Part shown: piece by piece, positions 1 through 11,182 of the stretch
How the letters are laid out: each line of letters begins with the position of its first letter
Numbering within the stretch: the stretch's first letter is position 1
Assembly: GCA_000751555.1 (NCBI GenBank)
Contig: CCEZ01000074.1
Location: 112,890-176,889, forward strand
DNA: 64,000 nucleotides
Direction: 5' to 3'
Source: Anaerosalibacter massiliensis
GTDB taxonomy: Bacteria > Bacillota > Clostridia > Tissierellales > Sporanaerobacteraceae
Program-made: the position numbers and the translations under genes
The notes under the pieces: generated by a model
What the model was told of the DNA's origin: nothing
Seen by the model: only the letters and a program-made list of their open reading frames with translations
Database searches by the model: none

Positions 1-10
1 TTATTGTTTA

Positions 11-38
11 AAAGCCAGTCCTGAAGGACTGGCTTTTA
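11..38 (+). terminator. Intrinsic terminator of an upstream gene outside the window
   Basis: Perfect 11-bp stem (AAAGCCAGTCC / GGACTGGCTTT) with a TGAA loop and a short T run. The gene it would terminate lies left of the window. The same hairpin recurs at 7224-7247 behind the GH1 gene. Confidence 0.75.
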
Positions 39-230
39 TGTCTTAATTATTTTTTATATTGATGAGTTTATAGTGATAACGTAGTTAGACAATGTGAAAG
101 GCTATGGGTGGTACTAGGTTATTAAGTTTTGTTAAGCTAATCAATCTTTATTTCAAACAAAGTAGTTAATCCTGAAGGCGTTAGCTACTTTGTTTGTTAT
201 AAGTTAGTAACTATAGTTATGCATAAATTA
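13..230. repeat. Direct repeat copy 1, left of the PTS operon
   Basis: About 218 bp that recur, diverged but collinear, at 7224-7440. Shared blocks include the hairpin GCCAGTCCTGAAGGACTGGC, GATGAGTTTATAGTGATAA, AAGGCTATG and TATTAAGTTTTG. Weaker similarity continues to about 325 (matching to about 7515). It contains an intrinsic-terminator-like hairpin at 11-36 and a second 16-bp hairpin at 154-196. No protein is encoded. The two copies bracket the PTS operon exactly, so the operon may have arrived or been duplicated with this intergenic segment. Seen directly; its origin is inference. Confidence 0.85.
154..196 (+). other. Long hairpin in repeat copy 1
   Basis: A 16-bp stem pairs 154-169 with 181-196 around an 11-nt loop. 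In copy 2 (7365-7405) the stem is kept although the sequence differs: pair T163-A187 is C7373-G7397, and T166-G184 is C7376-G7394. Compensating change suggests that the folded form matters. Its role is unknown; there is no good U-tract after it. Confidence 0.6.
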
Positions 231-554
231 AATTCAAATTTCCATTACTTGACACTATCTCTACATCTTCTAAAAAGTTGATTTCTCTTTAGTGTAATCT
301 ACAATGATAGTAGGCCTAGTTTTAACTCCCTTTCGGTAAATATTTTATGACAATTAATAATTATCACAGGATCAAAAATTATGACATATTTATTTTAGGT
401 AATACTACCAATTAGGTTTTTATTTTTCCATGACTAGAGTTAATAAGTTAGTTCTAGGCATCTATAAATAGTTTCCTATGGAATGAGGAAATTTACTTAA
501 TGGCATACTTTCAATAATGATTGTAAAATGTAAAGTAAGGATCTGGTGATAAAA
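231..554. other. Intergenic region before the PTS regulator
   Basis: AT-rich non-coding stretch between repeat copy 1 and the regulator. I see no convincing gene, no RAT-type antiterminator hairpin and no clear consensus promoter. The first ~95 bp keep weak similarity to 7441-7515. Confidence 0.5.
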
Positions 555-2507
555 ATGGCTTATAGAAGGCGAAAAGATATATTTATATGTTTGTTAAATT
601 CTGACATAGGATTGTCGGGAAAAGAGTTAGCTAAAATATTCAATGTAAGTTCTAGAACTATTAGATCTGATATCAAATTTTTAAATGAGTTAATTAAAGA
701 GTATGGAATTAGTATAGATTCTTCAAAACAAGGGGGATATTTTATATCAGAAAAACAAAAGAATATAGGAATATCACTAGTGAAAGAAGTTTTTAATAAA
801 GAAGAAGCTTTAACTAAAGTTCCTAATACTCCATCTGAAAGATTTGCTTTTATATTATTCAAGTTAACCTTTGCAAAGGATTTTATTACTATGGAAAATT
901 TTGCAGATATGTTATTTGTTTCAAAGACAACTATTTATTTAGACGTAAAAGGCATAATTGAATTTTTAGATGAGTTCTCAAATTTATCATTAGAAATTTC
1001 CCCTATAAGAGGACTAAAATTAAAAGGTGATGAAAGATCAAAGAGACTTATAATTTCAAATGTACTTAAGAGGGAAAAGAAAAATGATAAATTAATGTTA
1101 AGTAGGAGTTTTTATTATGCTTTTACTGATGAAAACTTAGATCTTAATAAAGAGATGTTGTTTTTATATGAAACGATTATAAATGTCTTGAACAAATATG
1201 GATATATTTTAACAGATGCAGACGTAAGTTTGTTAGTGAAAGATATTTTAGTTAGTATAAAAAGAATTCAAATGGGTTTTACTATCTCAGAGGAAATAGG
1301 AGAAGATTTAGATTTAACTATAGCAAAAGCTATTAAAAAAGAAATTGAAGGCTATTTTAATATTTCTCTAAATAATAAGGAACTTGAATATTTTCAACAA
1401 AGTTTTAATAGTAAAAGATTGTTAAATGTTACCAGCAAAGTTTGCGTATTGAAAGAAGAAGGTGAAAGCATAGTTGATGAATTCTTAGAGGGGATTAGAA
1501 ATAAATTCAATATTGATTTTAGACAGAATATTAATTTTAAAAGAAATCTTATACTTCATTTAAATCCTATGCTTGAAAGAATAAAGGCTAATTATTTTGA
1601 AGATAATCCTTTTAAAAATCAAATAAAGACAAATTACCCTTTTGCTTTTGAAATTTCTATGATTATAGTTCCAATAATTAACAAAAAATTAAATATAGTA
1701 ATTAGCGAAGGAGAAGTTTCTTATATAGCTTTACATGTTGCTGTAGCCTTAGATAAAATCTATAGAAAAACTAATATTGCCATTATCTGTGGGTCGGGTT
1801 TAGGTACTGCTCAGTTTGTAAAGAGTAAAATAGTGTCTTATTATAATGAACGGGTAAATATTTTAGGATATTTTCCTGTATATAAATTAAATAATATTTT
1901 AAAAGGTGAGTATGGAAAAGTAGATTTAATAATTTCAACTATTCCACTAACAACAAAAAGTAATATACCAATAGTTCAGGTAAATCCATTGATTACTGGG
2001 GATGATCTGATGAGAATAGAGCACTACGTAGGCAATCCCCTAATAACAACTAAAGAAACAAGCATAAGCGGAATAAAAGAGGAATTTTTTAAAAAGGAAC
2101 TATTTGAATATTTTGATGAGGAAATTGATTTCTTTAAAGCTATATTAAGATTCAGTAAAGTGTTAAAGACTCAAGGCTATATAGATGATGTAGAAGCGTT
2201 TTATGCTTCTGTTGTTGAAAGAGAAAACTTATTTTCTACTATTTTAGAAGGTATGATAGCTATACCTCACCCTATGGAATCCATGTCTAAAATCACAGTA
2301 GTAGCAGTTGGAGTGTTTAAGAATCCAGTTATATGTTGTGGTAAAAAAGTAAAAATGTTTCTTTTATTTGCTTTTAATGCCAAGGAAAACGAAAAGCTAA
2401 AGTTATTATATGGATTACTTCAAAAAATAGTAGAATCTAAGACTATTGTTGAAAACATATCTCAATCTAAGAATTTTGATGAATTTATGGCAAAACTGAA
2501 TTGGTAA
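555..2507 (+). CDS. PRD-domain PTS operon regulator (LicR/ManR type)
   Basis: Transcriptional activator controlled by PTS phosphorylation. Domains in order: N-terminal HTH (about 1-60, with SSRTIRSDIKFLNEL as the recognition helix), Mga-like HTH (about 80-165), two PRD regulation domains (about 190-400), an EIIB-like domain with a CGSGLGT phosphocysteine loop (about 410-495) and an EIIA type-2 domain with the active histidine in AIPHP (near 570). Full-length multidomain regulators of this kind run about 640-690 residues, so it looks complete. It is the first gene of the cellobiose-type PTS operon and presumably activates it. ATG 555 follows GGTGAT by 6 nt; GTG 546 is an in-frame alternative adding three residues. 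Confidence 0.88.
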   Translation: MAYRRRKDIFICLLNSDIGLSGKELAKIFNVSSRTIRSDIKFLNELIKEYGISIDSSKQGGYFISEKQKNIGISLVKEVFNKEEALTKVPNTPSERFAFILFKLTFAKDFITMENFADMLFVSKTTIYLDVKGIIEFLDEFSNLSLEISPIRGLKLKGDERSKRLIISNVLKREKKNDKLMLSRSFYYAFTDENLDLNKEMLFLYETIINVLNKYGYILTDADVSLLVKDILVSIKRIQMGFTISEEIGEDLDLTIAKAIKKEIEGYFNISLNNKELEYFQQSFNSKRLLNVTSKVCVLKEEGESIVDEFLEGIRNKFNIDFRQNINFKRNLILHLNPMLERIKANYFEDNPFKNQIKTNYPFAFEISMIIVPIINKKLNIVISEGEVSYIALHVAVALDKIYRKTNIAIICGSGLGTAQFVKSKIVSYYNERVNILGYFPVYKLNNILKGEYGKVDLIISTIPLTTKSNIPIVQVNPLITGDDLMRIEHYVGNPLITTKETSISGIKEEFFKKELFEYFDEEIDFFKAILRFSKVLKTQGYIDDVEAFYASVVERENLFSTILEGMIAIPHPMESMSKITVVAVGVFKNPVICCGKKVKMFLLFAFNAKENEKLKLLYGLLQKIVESKTIVENISQSKNFDEFMAKLNW

Positions 2508-2551
2508 AAATATTATTCACTAATAAAATTATCATATAAGGAGGAATTATT

Positions 2552-3829
2552 TTGGACGGATTGATGAAATTTTTAGAAATTAAATTAGTGCCAGTAGCCA
2601 GAAAGCTAGATCAGAACAGATATTTAACTGCAATTAAAGATGGTTTTTTTGCGGTAATGCCATTATTGATAATAGGTTCATTATTTCTTTTAATACCAAA
2701 TATTCCAAGTGAAGGATATCAAAATTTCATGGCAAGTAAATTAGGTGAGAATTGGTCAGATTATATTTTAATTCCTTTTAATGCTACTATGAACTTGATG
2801 ACTATTTTTGTAATTATTGGTATGGCAAAAAGCTTAGGAAGATCTTTTGATGTTGATGATGTAACAAGTATTGTAACATCTCTTGTAGCATTCCTTATTT
2901 TGACCCCAATGGTAGAAATTATAAATGATGGGGGAGAAGGATTACCTGTTGCTAATTTTACAGCAACTGGATTATTTGTTGGTATATTTACTACTATATT
3001 TGCATTAAAAATATTTTCTGTAGTACAGAATAAAGGCTGGACTATTAATATGCCAGGAAATGTTCCTGGGAATGTAGCTACTTCATTTAATGCTTTAGTA
3101 CCTGAACTATTTGTTATTATAATATTTACAGCTATTAGAATTGGTTTTTCTTTTACAAGTTTTAAAACAGTACAAGCTTTTGTATATACTATACTTCAAA
3201 AACCTTTAACTAATATTGGAGGAAACTTGATTTTCTTAATTATAGTAGTAATCATCCAGCAAATATTATGGATGTTTGGTATACATGGTTCAAATGTAAC
3301 AGATGGAATTACAAAACCTATTATGTTTGCTCAAACAGCAGAAAACGCTAAGGCCTTTGCAGCAGGAAAAGAACTACCAAATATTTTAAATTATCAATTT
3401 TATTCTAACTATGTTAATATTGGTGGAGCAGGAGCAACCTTAGCATTGGTTTTAATAATTTTATTTTTAGCAAAATCAGAAAGATTTAAATCACTGGGTA
3501 AGTTATCCGTTGGTGCTGGTATATTTAATATTAACGAACCAATAATTTTTGGATTACCACTTGTGTTAAATCCAATTATGTTAATACCTTTTATAGTGGT
3601 ACCATTGGTAAATATATTATTGACTTATTTTGTAATGGCAGCAGGTATTGTTCCATTAGCTAATGGTATTAATATTCAATGGACAACACCACCTATCTTA
3701 TCGGGATTGATTATTTGCGGGTGGAGAGGTGCTTTACATCAGATAGTATTGATAATCATAGATGGATTGATTTATTATCCATTTTTCAGAGTAGTTGATA
3801 AGTTAGAATTAGAAAAAGAATCTTTATAG
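2552..3829 (+). CDS. celB: PTS system, cellobiose-family EIIC permease
   Basis: Membrane channel subunit of a lactose/cellobiose-family PTS that imports and phosphorylates a beta-linked disaccharide. The 425-residue length matches the family. About ten hydrophobic segments are visible. The conserved sugar-site region WMFGIHGSNV and the motif NINEPIIFGLP with the family's conserved Glu are present. TTG start at 2552 is supported by AGGAGG 7 nt upstream; the in-frame ATG at 2564 has no comparable site. EIIA and EIIB are encoded separately downstream. A terminator-like hairpin (3854-3889) follows, so distal genes may be expressed at a different level. Confidence 0.92.
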   Translation: MDGLMKFLEIKLVPVARKLDQNRYLTAIKDGFFAVMPLLIIGSLFLLIPNIPSEGYQNFMASKLGENWSDYILIPFNATMNLMTIFVIIGMAKSLGRSFDVDDVTSIVTSLVAFLILTPMVEIINDGGEGLPVANFTATGLFVGIFTTIFALKIFSVVQNKGWTINMPGNVPGNVATSFNALVPELFVIIIFTAIRIGFSFTSFKTVQAFVYTILQKPLTNIGGNLIFLIIVVIIQQILWMFGIHGSNVTDGITKPIMFAQTAENAKAFAAGKELPNILNYQFYSNYVNIGGAGATLALVLIILFLAKSERFKSLGKLSVGAGIFNINEPIIFGLPLVLNPIMLIPFIVVPLVNILLTYFVMAAGIVPLANGINIQWTTPPILSGLIICGWRGALHQIVLIIIDGLIYYPFFRVVDKLELEKESL

Positions 3830-3853
3830 AATCAGTAGTTAGAATGAATGTGT

Positions 3854-3896
3854 GAGGACTTCATTGCATTATAGGAGATAGAAGTCCTCGATTTTT
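3854..3896 (+). terminator. Intra-operon terminator-like hairpin
   Basis: 9-bp perfect stem GAGGACTTC (3854-3862) / GAAGTCCTC (3881-3889) followed by GATTTTTC. It lies between EIIC and the MupG gene and could attenuate or stabilise the transcript. Confidence 0.6.
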
Positions 3897-3940
3897 CATT
3901 TGAGTTTATGACATATATTATAAAAATAGGGGAGATATAA

Positions 3941-5041
3941 ATGAAAAATTTAGGAATTTCAGTTTATCCTGAGAAATCTACAGATAGAGAATTGCTTGAT
4001 TATATTGATATGGCAAAGGATGTAGGATTTAAAAGAATATTTTCCTGTTTGTTATCAGCTCAAAAATCAAAGGACGAAATTGTCCATAGATTTTCTAATA
4101 TTATAGGTTATGCAAATAAAAAAGGATTTGAAACAATTGTAGATGTTAATCCATCTGTATTAAAAAAGCTAAAAGTTGATGGTAAAGATTTATCCTTTTT
4201 TAAAGACATTAAAGCAAGTGGATTTAGATTGGATGGAGGATATTCTGGGTGTGAAGAGGCTATGATGACATATAATGACTATAATTTAAAAATTGAAATA
4301 AATATGAGCAATGATACTAGATATATAGATACAATTATGGATCATATGCCTAACAGATATAATTTAATGGGTTGCCATAATTTTTATCCTCATAAACATA
4401 CTGGATTATCATTAGATTATTTCAAAAAATGTACTAATAATTTTAAAAAGTATGGACTGAATACAGCTGCTTTTATTACTAGTCAAAACGATAATGCTTT
4501 TGGGCCTTGGCCAATTGGTAAGCAGATTCCAACTTTGGAAATGCACAGATATATGCCTATTGAAGTTCAATTGAAGCATATGATAGCTTTAAATGATATT
4601 GATGATATTATTATATCTAATTGTTTTGCAACCGAGGAAGAATTCTTAAAAATAAAAAACATGAGATTAGATATGGTATCTTTTGAAATAATTTTTGAAG
4701 AAGATATTACAGAAATTGAGAAAGCAATATTGCTAGATGAAATTCACTTTAGGCGAGGGGACGTTTCTAATACAGTTATTAGGTCTACTAAAAATAGTAG
4801 AGATAAATATGGGGATAAGAGCTTTCCTATTCACAATGTCCCTAAAAATATAAAAAGAGGAGATGTTCTAATAGAAAGTGATGAGTATGGAAATTACAAG
4901 GGAGAGCTAGAAATAGCTTTGAAGGATTTTGAGAATAGTGGAAAATCTAATGTGGTTGCTAGAATCAAAGAAGAAGAAATTTTTATATTGGATTTTATAA
5001 AACCAAATCAAAAATTTAATTTTATCATAGCTAATAATTAG
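3941..5041 (+). CDS. MupG-family (DUF871) TIM-barrel 6-phospho-glycosidase
   Basis: Member of the DUF871 family, whose characterised member MupG of Staphylococcus aureus hydrolyses MurNAc-6-phosphate-GlcNAc in the cytoplasm. The length (366 aa) fits. An N-terminal TIM barrel (about 1-240, starting MKNLGISVYPEKS) is followed by a cyclophilin-like beta domain (about 250-366) typical of the family. The sequence GCHNFYPHKHTGLS matches the conserved barrel motif. It sits between EIIC and EIIA genes. This allows two readings: the PTS takes up a cell-wall disaccharide, or the protein is an accessory enzyme in ordinary beta-glucoside use. RBS GGGGAG precedes the ATG by 9 nt. Confidence 0.8.
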   Translation: MKNLGISVYPEKSTDRELLDYIDMAKDVGFKRIFSCLLSAQKSKDEIVHRFSNIIGYANKKGFETIVDVNPSVLKKLKVDGKDLSFFKDIKASGFRLDGGYSGCEEAMMTYNDYNLKIEINMSNDTRYIDTIMDHMPNRYNLMGCHNFYPHKHTGLSLDYFKKCTNNFKKYGLNTAAFITSQNDNAFGPWPIGKQIPTLEMHRYMPIEVQLKHMIALNDIDDIIISNCFATEEEFLKIKNMRLDMVSFEIIFEEDITEIEKAILLDEIHFRRGDVSNTVIRSTKNSRDKYGDKSFPIHNVPKNIKRGDVLIESDEYGNYKGELEIALKDFENSGKSNVVARIKEEEIFILDFIKPNQKFNFIIANN

Positions 5042-5061
5042 TTAATTATAGGAGTGATTAT

Positions 5062-5391
5062 ATGGAAAAGAATACAGATCAAGATTTAATTAAAGTGATA
5101 ATGAACATTATAATTAATGCAGGAAATGCTAAATCTGATGCAATAGGTGCTATTAGAGCTGCTAAAAAATTTGATTTTGAATTAGCTGAAGAAAAATTGA
5201 AGTTAGCAAAGGATTCTGAGTTATTAGCACATAATGCACAAACTAAGTTATTGGCTAAGGAATCTGATGGACAAAGGATAGAATTAAATTTATTAATAGT
5301 TCATGCTCAAGATCATTTAATGAATTGTATAACCTTTAATGATTTAGCAAGGGAAATTATAGATTTGTATAAAACAATAAAAAAATATTAA
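5062..5391 (+). CDS. celC: PTS EIIA component, lactose/cellobiose family
   Basis: Cytoplasmic phosphocarrier of 109 aa that takes phosphate from HPr and passes it to EIIB. It is an all-helical protein. The active-site histidine lies in the conserved VHAQDHLMN motif (about residues 80-88), and the N-terminal INAGNAKSDAIGAIRAAK helix is typical of the Lac-family EIIA trimer. The gene is 20 nt behind mupG and 17 nt before the EIIB start, inside a clear operon. Confidence 0.93.
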   Translation: MEKNTDQDLIKVIMNIIINAGNAKSDAIGAIRAAKKFDFELAEEKLKLAKDSELLAHNAQTKLLAKESDGQRIELNLLIVHAQDHLMNCITFNDLAREIIDLYKTIKKY

Positions 5392-5408
5392 ATGGAAGGA
5401 TGTTGACT

Positions 5409-7192
<1,784 letters not shown>

Positions 7193-7223
7193 AAATATAA
7201 TGATTAGCAGAAAAAACTCAAAG

Positions 7224-7250
7224 AAGCCAGTCCTGAAGGACTGGCTTTTA
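7224..7250 (+). terminator. Terminator of the PTS operon
   Basis: 10-bp perfect stem AAGCCAGTCC / GGACTGGCTT, TGAA loop, followed by TTATGT. It is 31 nt after the GH1 stop codon and identical in its core to the hairpin at 11-36. Confidence 0.75.
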
Positions 7251-7440
7251 TGTCATAATTATTTTTATATTGATGAGTTTATAGTGATAATGAGTTGGAC
7301 AATGTAAAAGGCTATGAGCGGTAGTAGGGTATTAAGTTTTGCTAAGCTAATCAATCATTGTTTCAAGCAAAGCAGCTAATCCTTTTGGCTTTAGCTGCTT
7401 TGTTTAGAATAAGTTACTAACTTATTGCCGGCATAGATTA
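7224..7440. repeat. Direct repeat copy 2, right of the PTS operon
   Basis: Second copy of the ~218-bp element at 13-230, collinear with scattered substitutions and only short indels. It lies immediately after the GH1 gene and before the purine permease. The hairpin at 7224-7247 (AAGCCAGTCC / GGACTGGCTT) probably terminates the PTS operon. The hairpin at 7365-7405 is the counterpart of 154-196 with compensated pairs. Confidence 0.85.
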
Positions 7441-7676
7441 TTTGCTTTTTTAAGAATGTGAAAATGTTCACCATCTCTTATGTAATCTTTGCAATCATGT
7501 TAAGCCCATTATAACTTATAAAACTAACATCTCGTATAATTAATTCAAACAATAAAGTATAAATAAGATATTTAGTATAAGGTTTTTTATTAGAACTTTG
7601 TATGAAAAGCACAAAGGTATTTATACTATTTTGTGAAAATATAGAGGAGCTTATATAAAAATAAGGAGGGGTTTTC
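7441..7676. other. Leader region of the NCS2 permease
   Basis: AT-rich upstream region without a recognisable gene. I looked for the conserved core of a purine riboswitch and did not find it. The start of the region has weak similarity to 231-325. Confidence 0.4.
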
Positions 7677-9011
7677 ATGACTATTAATAATGTTAATGAA
7701 AAGGTAGAAAAAACACAGAAGTCTGAATTAATCTATGGTATTAATGACAAGCCACCATTGAATCTGGCAATACCTTTAGCTATTCAAAATATTATGGCAG
7801 CTTTTAGTGGTATTATAGCAGTACCCCTTGTGGTGGGACAGGCTATTGGAATGTCCGTGGATGAAATGGCTTTTATGGTTAGTGCTACATTGTTTATATC
7901 AGGATTAGCTACATTCATTCAATCCCGTGGAATTGGGCCCGTAGGTGCAAGACTTCCTTGTATTATGGGTACAGATTTTACTTTTGTAGGTCCCGGCATT
8001 GCAGTGGCTAGTTCTTTTGGATTGCCAGGATATTTTGCTGCAACCACTGTGGGGGCAATTCTTGAAATAATTTTAAGTCGTTTTATTAAACCTCTTAGAA
8101 AATACTTCCCACCAGTAGTTACAGGGGTAGTAGTAACATTAATAGGTCTTACGATGATTCCAGTGTCCGTTGATTGGGTAGCAGGAGGAGCTGGGAATCC
8201 ACAGTATGGTAATCCTAAATTTATATTGTTAGCTTTTATTGTTATGGCAATTATAATTTTATTAAATCAAAAGGGAAAAGGATTTGTAAGCTCTGGTGCC
8301 ATACTTATAGGCATTATATGTGGTTACATTATTTCTATACCTATGGAATTGTTAGACATTACACCAGTAAAGGAAGCGGCTTGGCTCTCTTTACCAAAAC
8401 CCTTTAGATATGGAATGGAATTTCACTTATCTGCTATTTTAGCATTTTTGCCTGCTTATATCGTTACAGCAATAGAAACTATGGGAGATTTGATATCCGT
8501 AGCCAATGCTAGTGAACATGAGATAACTGGGGAGGAATTATCTAGGGGAATACTATCAGATGGTGTGGGAAGTTTTATAGCTGGAATATTTGGCGCTGGC
8601 CCCCATACATCTTTTAGTCAAAATGTAGGAATAATTCCTATTACAGGTGTAGCTAGTAGATTTGTAATTATTGTTGCTGGTATTATCCTGATGTTAGCAG
8701 GCATATTTCCCAAAATAGGTGCATTAGTATCTATAATGCCAAATCCTGTATTAGGAGGAGCCGGAATTATGATGTTTGGTATGATAGCTGTTGGTGGATT
8801 TAAGTTATTAAAGGAAGTGGATTTAAATAAAAGAAATAGCCTATTGGTAGCAGTATCCATAGGATTAGGATTAGCCGTAGTATATAGACCTGAAGTATTA
8901 AGTAATTTTCATCCAAATATTCAAACTATATTTCAATCTGGAATGACTACAGGAACTATTACTGCCATTATATTAAACCTTATCCTTCCAGGAAGAGAAA
9001 TAGAAGCATAG
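7677..9011 (+). CDS. NCS2-family uracil/xanthine permease
   Basis: Nucleobase:cation symporter (NCS2/UraA-PucJ family), 444 aa with about 12-14 hydrophobic segments. Family features: N-terminal GINDKPPLNLAIPLAIQNI, the TM1 histidine being replaced by Asn, and the conserved substrate-site Glu in TAIETMGDL (about residue 273). The NAT signature region reads GAGPHTSFSQNVGII. Gene context (PucR regulator, purine enzymes) favours xanthine or urate over uracil, but this is inference. AAGGAGGGG lies about 7 nt before ATG. It is transcribed alone, before the pucR-like gene. Confidence 0.88.
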   Translation: MTINNVNEKVEKTQKSELIYGINDKPPLNLAIPLAIQNIMAAFSGIIAVPLVVGQAIGMSVDEMAFMVSATLFISGLATFIQSRGIGPVGARLPCIMGTDFTFVGPGIAVASSFGLPGYFAATTVGAILEIILSRFIKPLRKYFPPVVTGVVVTLIGLTMIPVSVDWVAGGAGNPQYGNPKFILLAFIVMAIIILLNQKGKGFVSSGAILIGIICGYIISIPMELLDITPVKEAAWLSLPKPFRYGMEFHLSAILAFLPAYIVTAIETMGDLISVANASEHEITGEELSRGILSDGVGSFIAGIFGAGPHTSFSQNVGIIPITGVASRFVIIVAGIILMLAGIFPKIGALVSIMPNPVLGGAGIMMFGMIAVGGFKLLKEVDLNKRNSLLVAVSIGLGLAVVYRPEVLSNFHPNIQTIFQSGMTTGTITAIILNLILPGREIEA

Positions 9012-9385
9012 GTATGGATGCAGTATAAAGTTTAAAGATAAAAGACCTCATATTGTACAAGATGTATTAACCTTATTTAAATGTTGAGAGGAAAAGATGA
9101 GAGATGAAAGATTTACCATAGAAGATAATTGGAATAATCCAATATTTACAAAAATATAATTTAATATAAAATTGGAAATTCGATTTTAAGACTTCTTTGG
9201 GCAGGGGAATTGTATCTATTTTTATGACCTAATGGCATTTTAAGATTCCATTTATTAAAATAAACTCAAAAGGAAACAAATTTAGTAAAAAGAAAATTAT
9301 TATTAAAAATCTAAATCTCTGAGATTGAAGAACCTAAGTAGACAGAATATATTGGCTATGCTATAATTTCAATAAAAGGTATAAA
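9012..9385. other. Intergenic region with promoter for the PucR-type regulator
   Basis: Non-coding 374 bp. A likely sigma-A promoter is TAGACA (9339-9344), a 17-nt spacer and TATAAT (9362-9367) with extended TG at 9359-9360. It is only 18 nt from the ATG of the regulator. A short palindrome AATCTC-T-GAGATT at 9314-9326 just upstream could be an operator. No gene is seen in the rest. Confidence 0.55.
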
Positions 9386-11080
9386 ATGACAAGGGGTAGA
9401 TGGAATATGTCTAGGCAAAATGGAATTAGTGTAGAAGATATGTTGGGTTTAGAGGTGATGGAAGGCTGTAAGTTAATTGCAGGTTTTAAAGGTGTTAGAA
9501 ATACTATATCAAGAGTCAATATTATGGCGGATCCAGATATATTGGATTGGGTATATGAGGGGGAATTTTTATTAACCACTGCTTATTTTTTCGAAAAGGA
9601 TAATATAGAAGTCCAAAAAAAATTAATAAGGGTATGTTCAGATAAAAAACTTGCTGGCATTGGAATAAAGGTGATGCCTTATTTAGATTCAATGCCAGAG
9701 GAAGTTTTAAATTTAGCAAATGAATTAAATTTTCCTTTGATTGATATTCGTTATTCTATATCCTTATCAGATATTATGACATCCACTTTTAAGGAAATAT
9801 TTAATAAGCAGGCATCCTTATTGGAAAGAATAGAAAATGTTCATGAACGATTTATGGCTGTCATGTTAGAGGGAAAAGGCATTGAAGAAGTAACCCAAGT
9901 AGTTCATGAAAATATAAAAAATCCAGTAGTAATAAATTTGAATTTTTCTCGCCAGGTTTTTGAACAATTAGGGGATGTAAATGAACATTTAGTAAAAGAG
10001 ATTTTACAAGATGTAAGGGATTTTTATAACCCAAATAATGGCAGAAGTGAGTTAAAAAAATTAGATGAAGATAAGGTTTTAATGGATGGTAAATTTATTA
10101 AGAGAATGATTATGCCTATTGTATTAAAGGGCAATGTATATGGCCATATATTTGCTTGGTCTACTAATACACCTTTAGGAGGCTTTGATCTATCAATAAT
10201 TGAATCAGCTTCAACTACTATAGCTTTAGCTGTATTACAAGAGCTTTCCGTTAAAGAAGTAGAAATAAGATATAGGTCTGAATTCTTTGAGGATTTAATA
10301 TCTACTGATGTCAAGAGAAAGAGAAAAGCTCTAGAAAGAGCCCATTTTTTCAATTTAAAGCCAAGTGATTATTATATTATTGAGGTAATGAGTTTTAAAT
10401 TAAAATTTGCAGATGAGAAAGATGATGAATACTTTTTTGAATACCTGCAAGATCATGTTAATACGACAGTTACTATAGTAGAAGATATTATGAATTATTT
10501 AGGATTAGATGGTATAGTGGCTACAAAATTAAATGGAATTCAAATTTTATTAGGCTTTGATGAAGTAAATTCTATAGATGATAGACTTATGGAATTTAAC
10601 GATAGGGTAATTAAAGCTTTAGAAGAAAAGCTTAAAAATATGAATATAAAAATAGGGGTGGGTAGAGCTTATAAAGGGCTGAATAATGTAAGTAAAAGTT
10701 TTTCTGATGCAGTTAAAACCATAAGGACAGGTAGAGTACTTATGGATAAGAAAATTATTACTTTTAATGAATTAGGTATATTCAAAATATTGTGCCAAGA
10801 TTTTTTAACAGAGGAGTTAGAGGATTTCTACAATACCACTTTGAAATCTTTGGTAGATTATGATAATAAAAAATCTACAGAATTGGTTAAAACCTTAGAA
10901 GCCTATTTTAAATTTAATGGAAATTTAACTCGTATGTCTGAACATTTGTATACCCACTACAATACTATTTTATATAGGATCAATAGAATAAATAGCATAA
11001 CAGGTATGGATTTAGATGATTCAAATGATAGACTAAATTTAGAAATTGCATTAAAGATTAGAGAACTTATGATAAAATAA
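9386..11080 (+). CDS. PucR-family transcriptional regulator of purine catabolism
   Basis: 564-aa regulator with the layout of Bacillus subtilis PucR: an N-terminal purine catabolism regulatory domain (about 10-130, GISVEDMLGLEVMEGCKLIAG), a middle GAF/GGDEF-like region (about 150-440) and a C-terminal PucR HTH (about 490-560, ending LYTHYNTILYRINRINSITG). The HTH signature is complete. Family members sense purine intermediates and activate permease, hydroxylase and deaminase genes. It sits between the NCS2 permease and the catabolic operon. ATG 9386 has AAAGG 7 nt upstream; ATG 9407 is an alternative giving MSRQNGIS. Confidence 0.9.
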   Translation: MTRGRWNMSRQNGISVEDMLGLEVMEGCKLIAGFKGVRNTISRVNIMADPDILDWVYEGEFLLTTAYFFEKDNIEVQKKLIRVCSDKKLAGIGIKVMPYLDSMPEEVLNLANELNFPLIDIRYSISLSDIMTSTFKEIFNKQASLLERIENVHERFMAVMLEGKGIEEVTQVVHENIKNPVVINLNFSRQVFEQLGDVNEHLVKEILQDVRDFYNPNNGRSELKKLDEDKVLMDGKFIKRMIMPIVLKGNVYGHIFAWSTNTPLGGFDLSIIESASTTIALAVLQELSVKEVEIRYRSEFFEDLISTDVKRKRKALERAHFFNLKPSDYYIIEVMSFKLKFADEKDDEYFFEYLQDHVNTTVTIVEDIMNYLGLDGIVATKLNGIQILLGFDEVNSIDDRLMEFNDRVIKALEEKLKNMNIKIGVGRAYKGLNNVSKSFSDAVKTIRTGRVLMDKKIITFNELGIFKILCQDFLTEELEDFYNTTLKSLVDYDNKKSTELVKTLEAYFKFNGNLTRMSEHLYTHYNTILYRINRINSITGMDLDDSNDRLNLEIALKIRELMIK

Positions 11081-11128
11081 ATTTTCCGTCAATTGGAGCT
11101 AGGTTTTATAATTAGGAGTGCCATTACA

Positions 11129-11180
11129 CTATCTTCAGAATGACTACCCTGTCATTCTGAAGATAGCCAGTGGCTCTCTT
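11129..11180. terminator. Bidirectional terminator between convergent genes
   Basis: 16-bp perfect stem CTATCTTCAGAATGAC (11129-11144) / GTCATTCTGAAGATAG (11151-11166). A partly paired outer extension ends in CTCTTTTTT on the plus strand. It separates the PucR-type gene from the convergent cyclase-family gene and overlaps the region of the latter's stop. Confidence 0.85.
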
Positions 11181-11182
11181 TT

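Noticed and set aside
106..114. T-box-like GGGTGGTAC in repeat copy 1
   Set aside because: Copy 2 has GAGCGGTAG at this point, no stem I or antiterminator is present, and no synthetase or amino acid gene follows.
7441..7676. Possible purine riboswitch before the NCS2 permease
   Set aside because: I could not find the conserved three-way-junction core or paired loops; only generic AT-rich sequence and weak hairpins.
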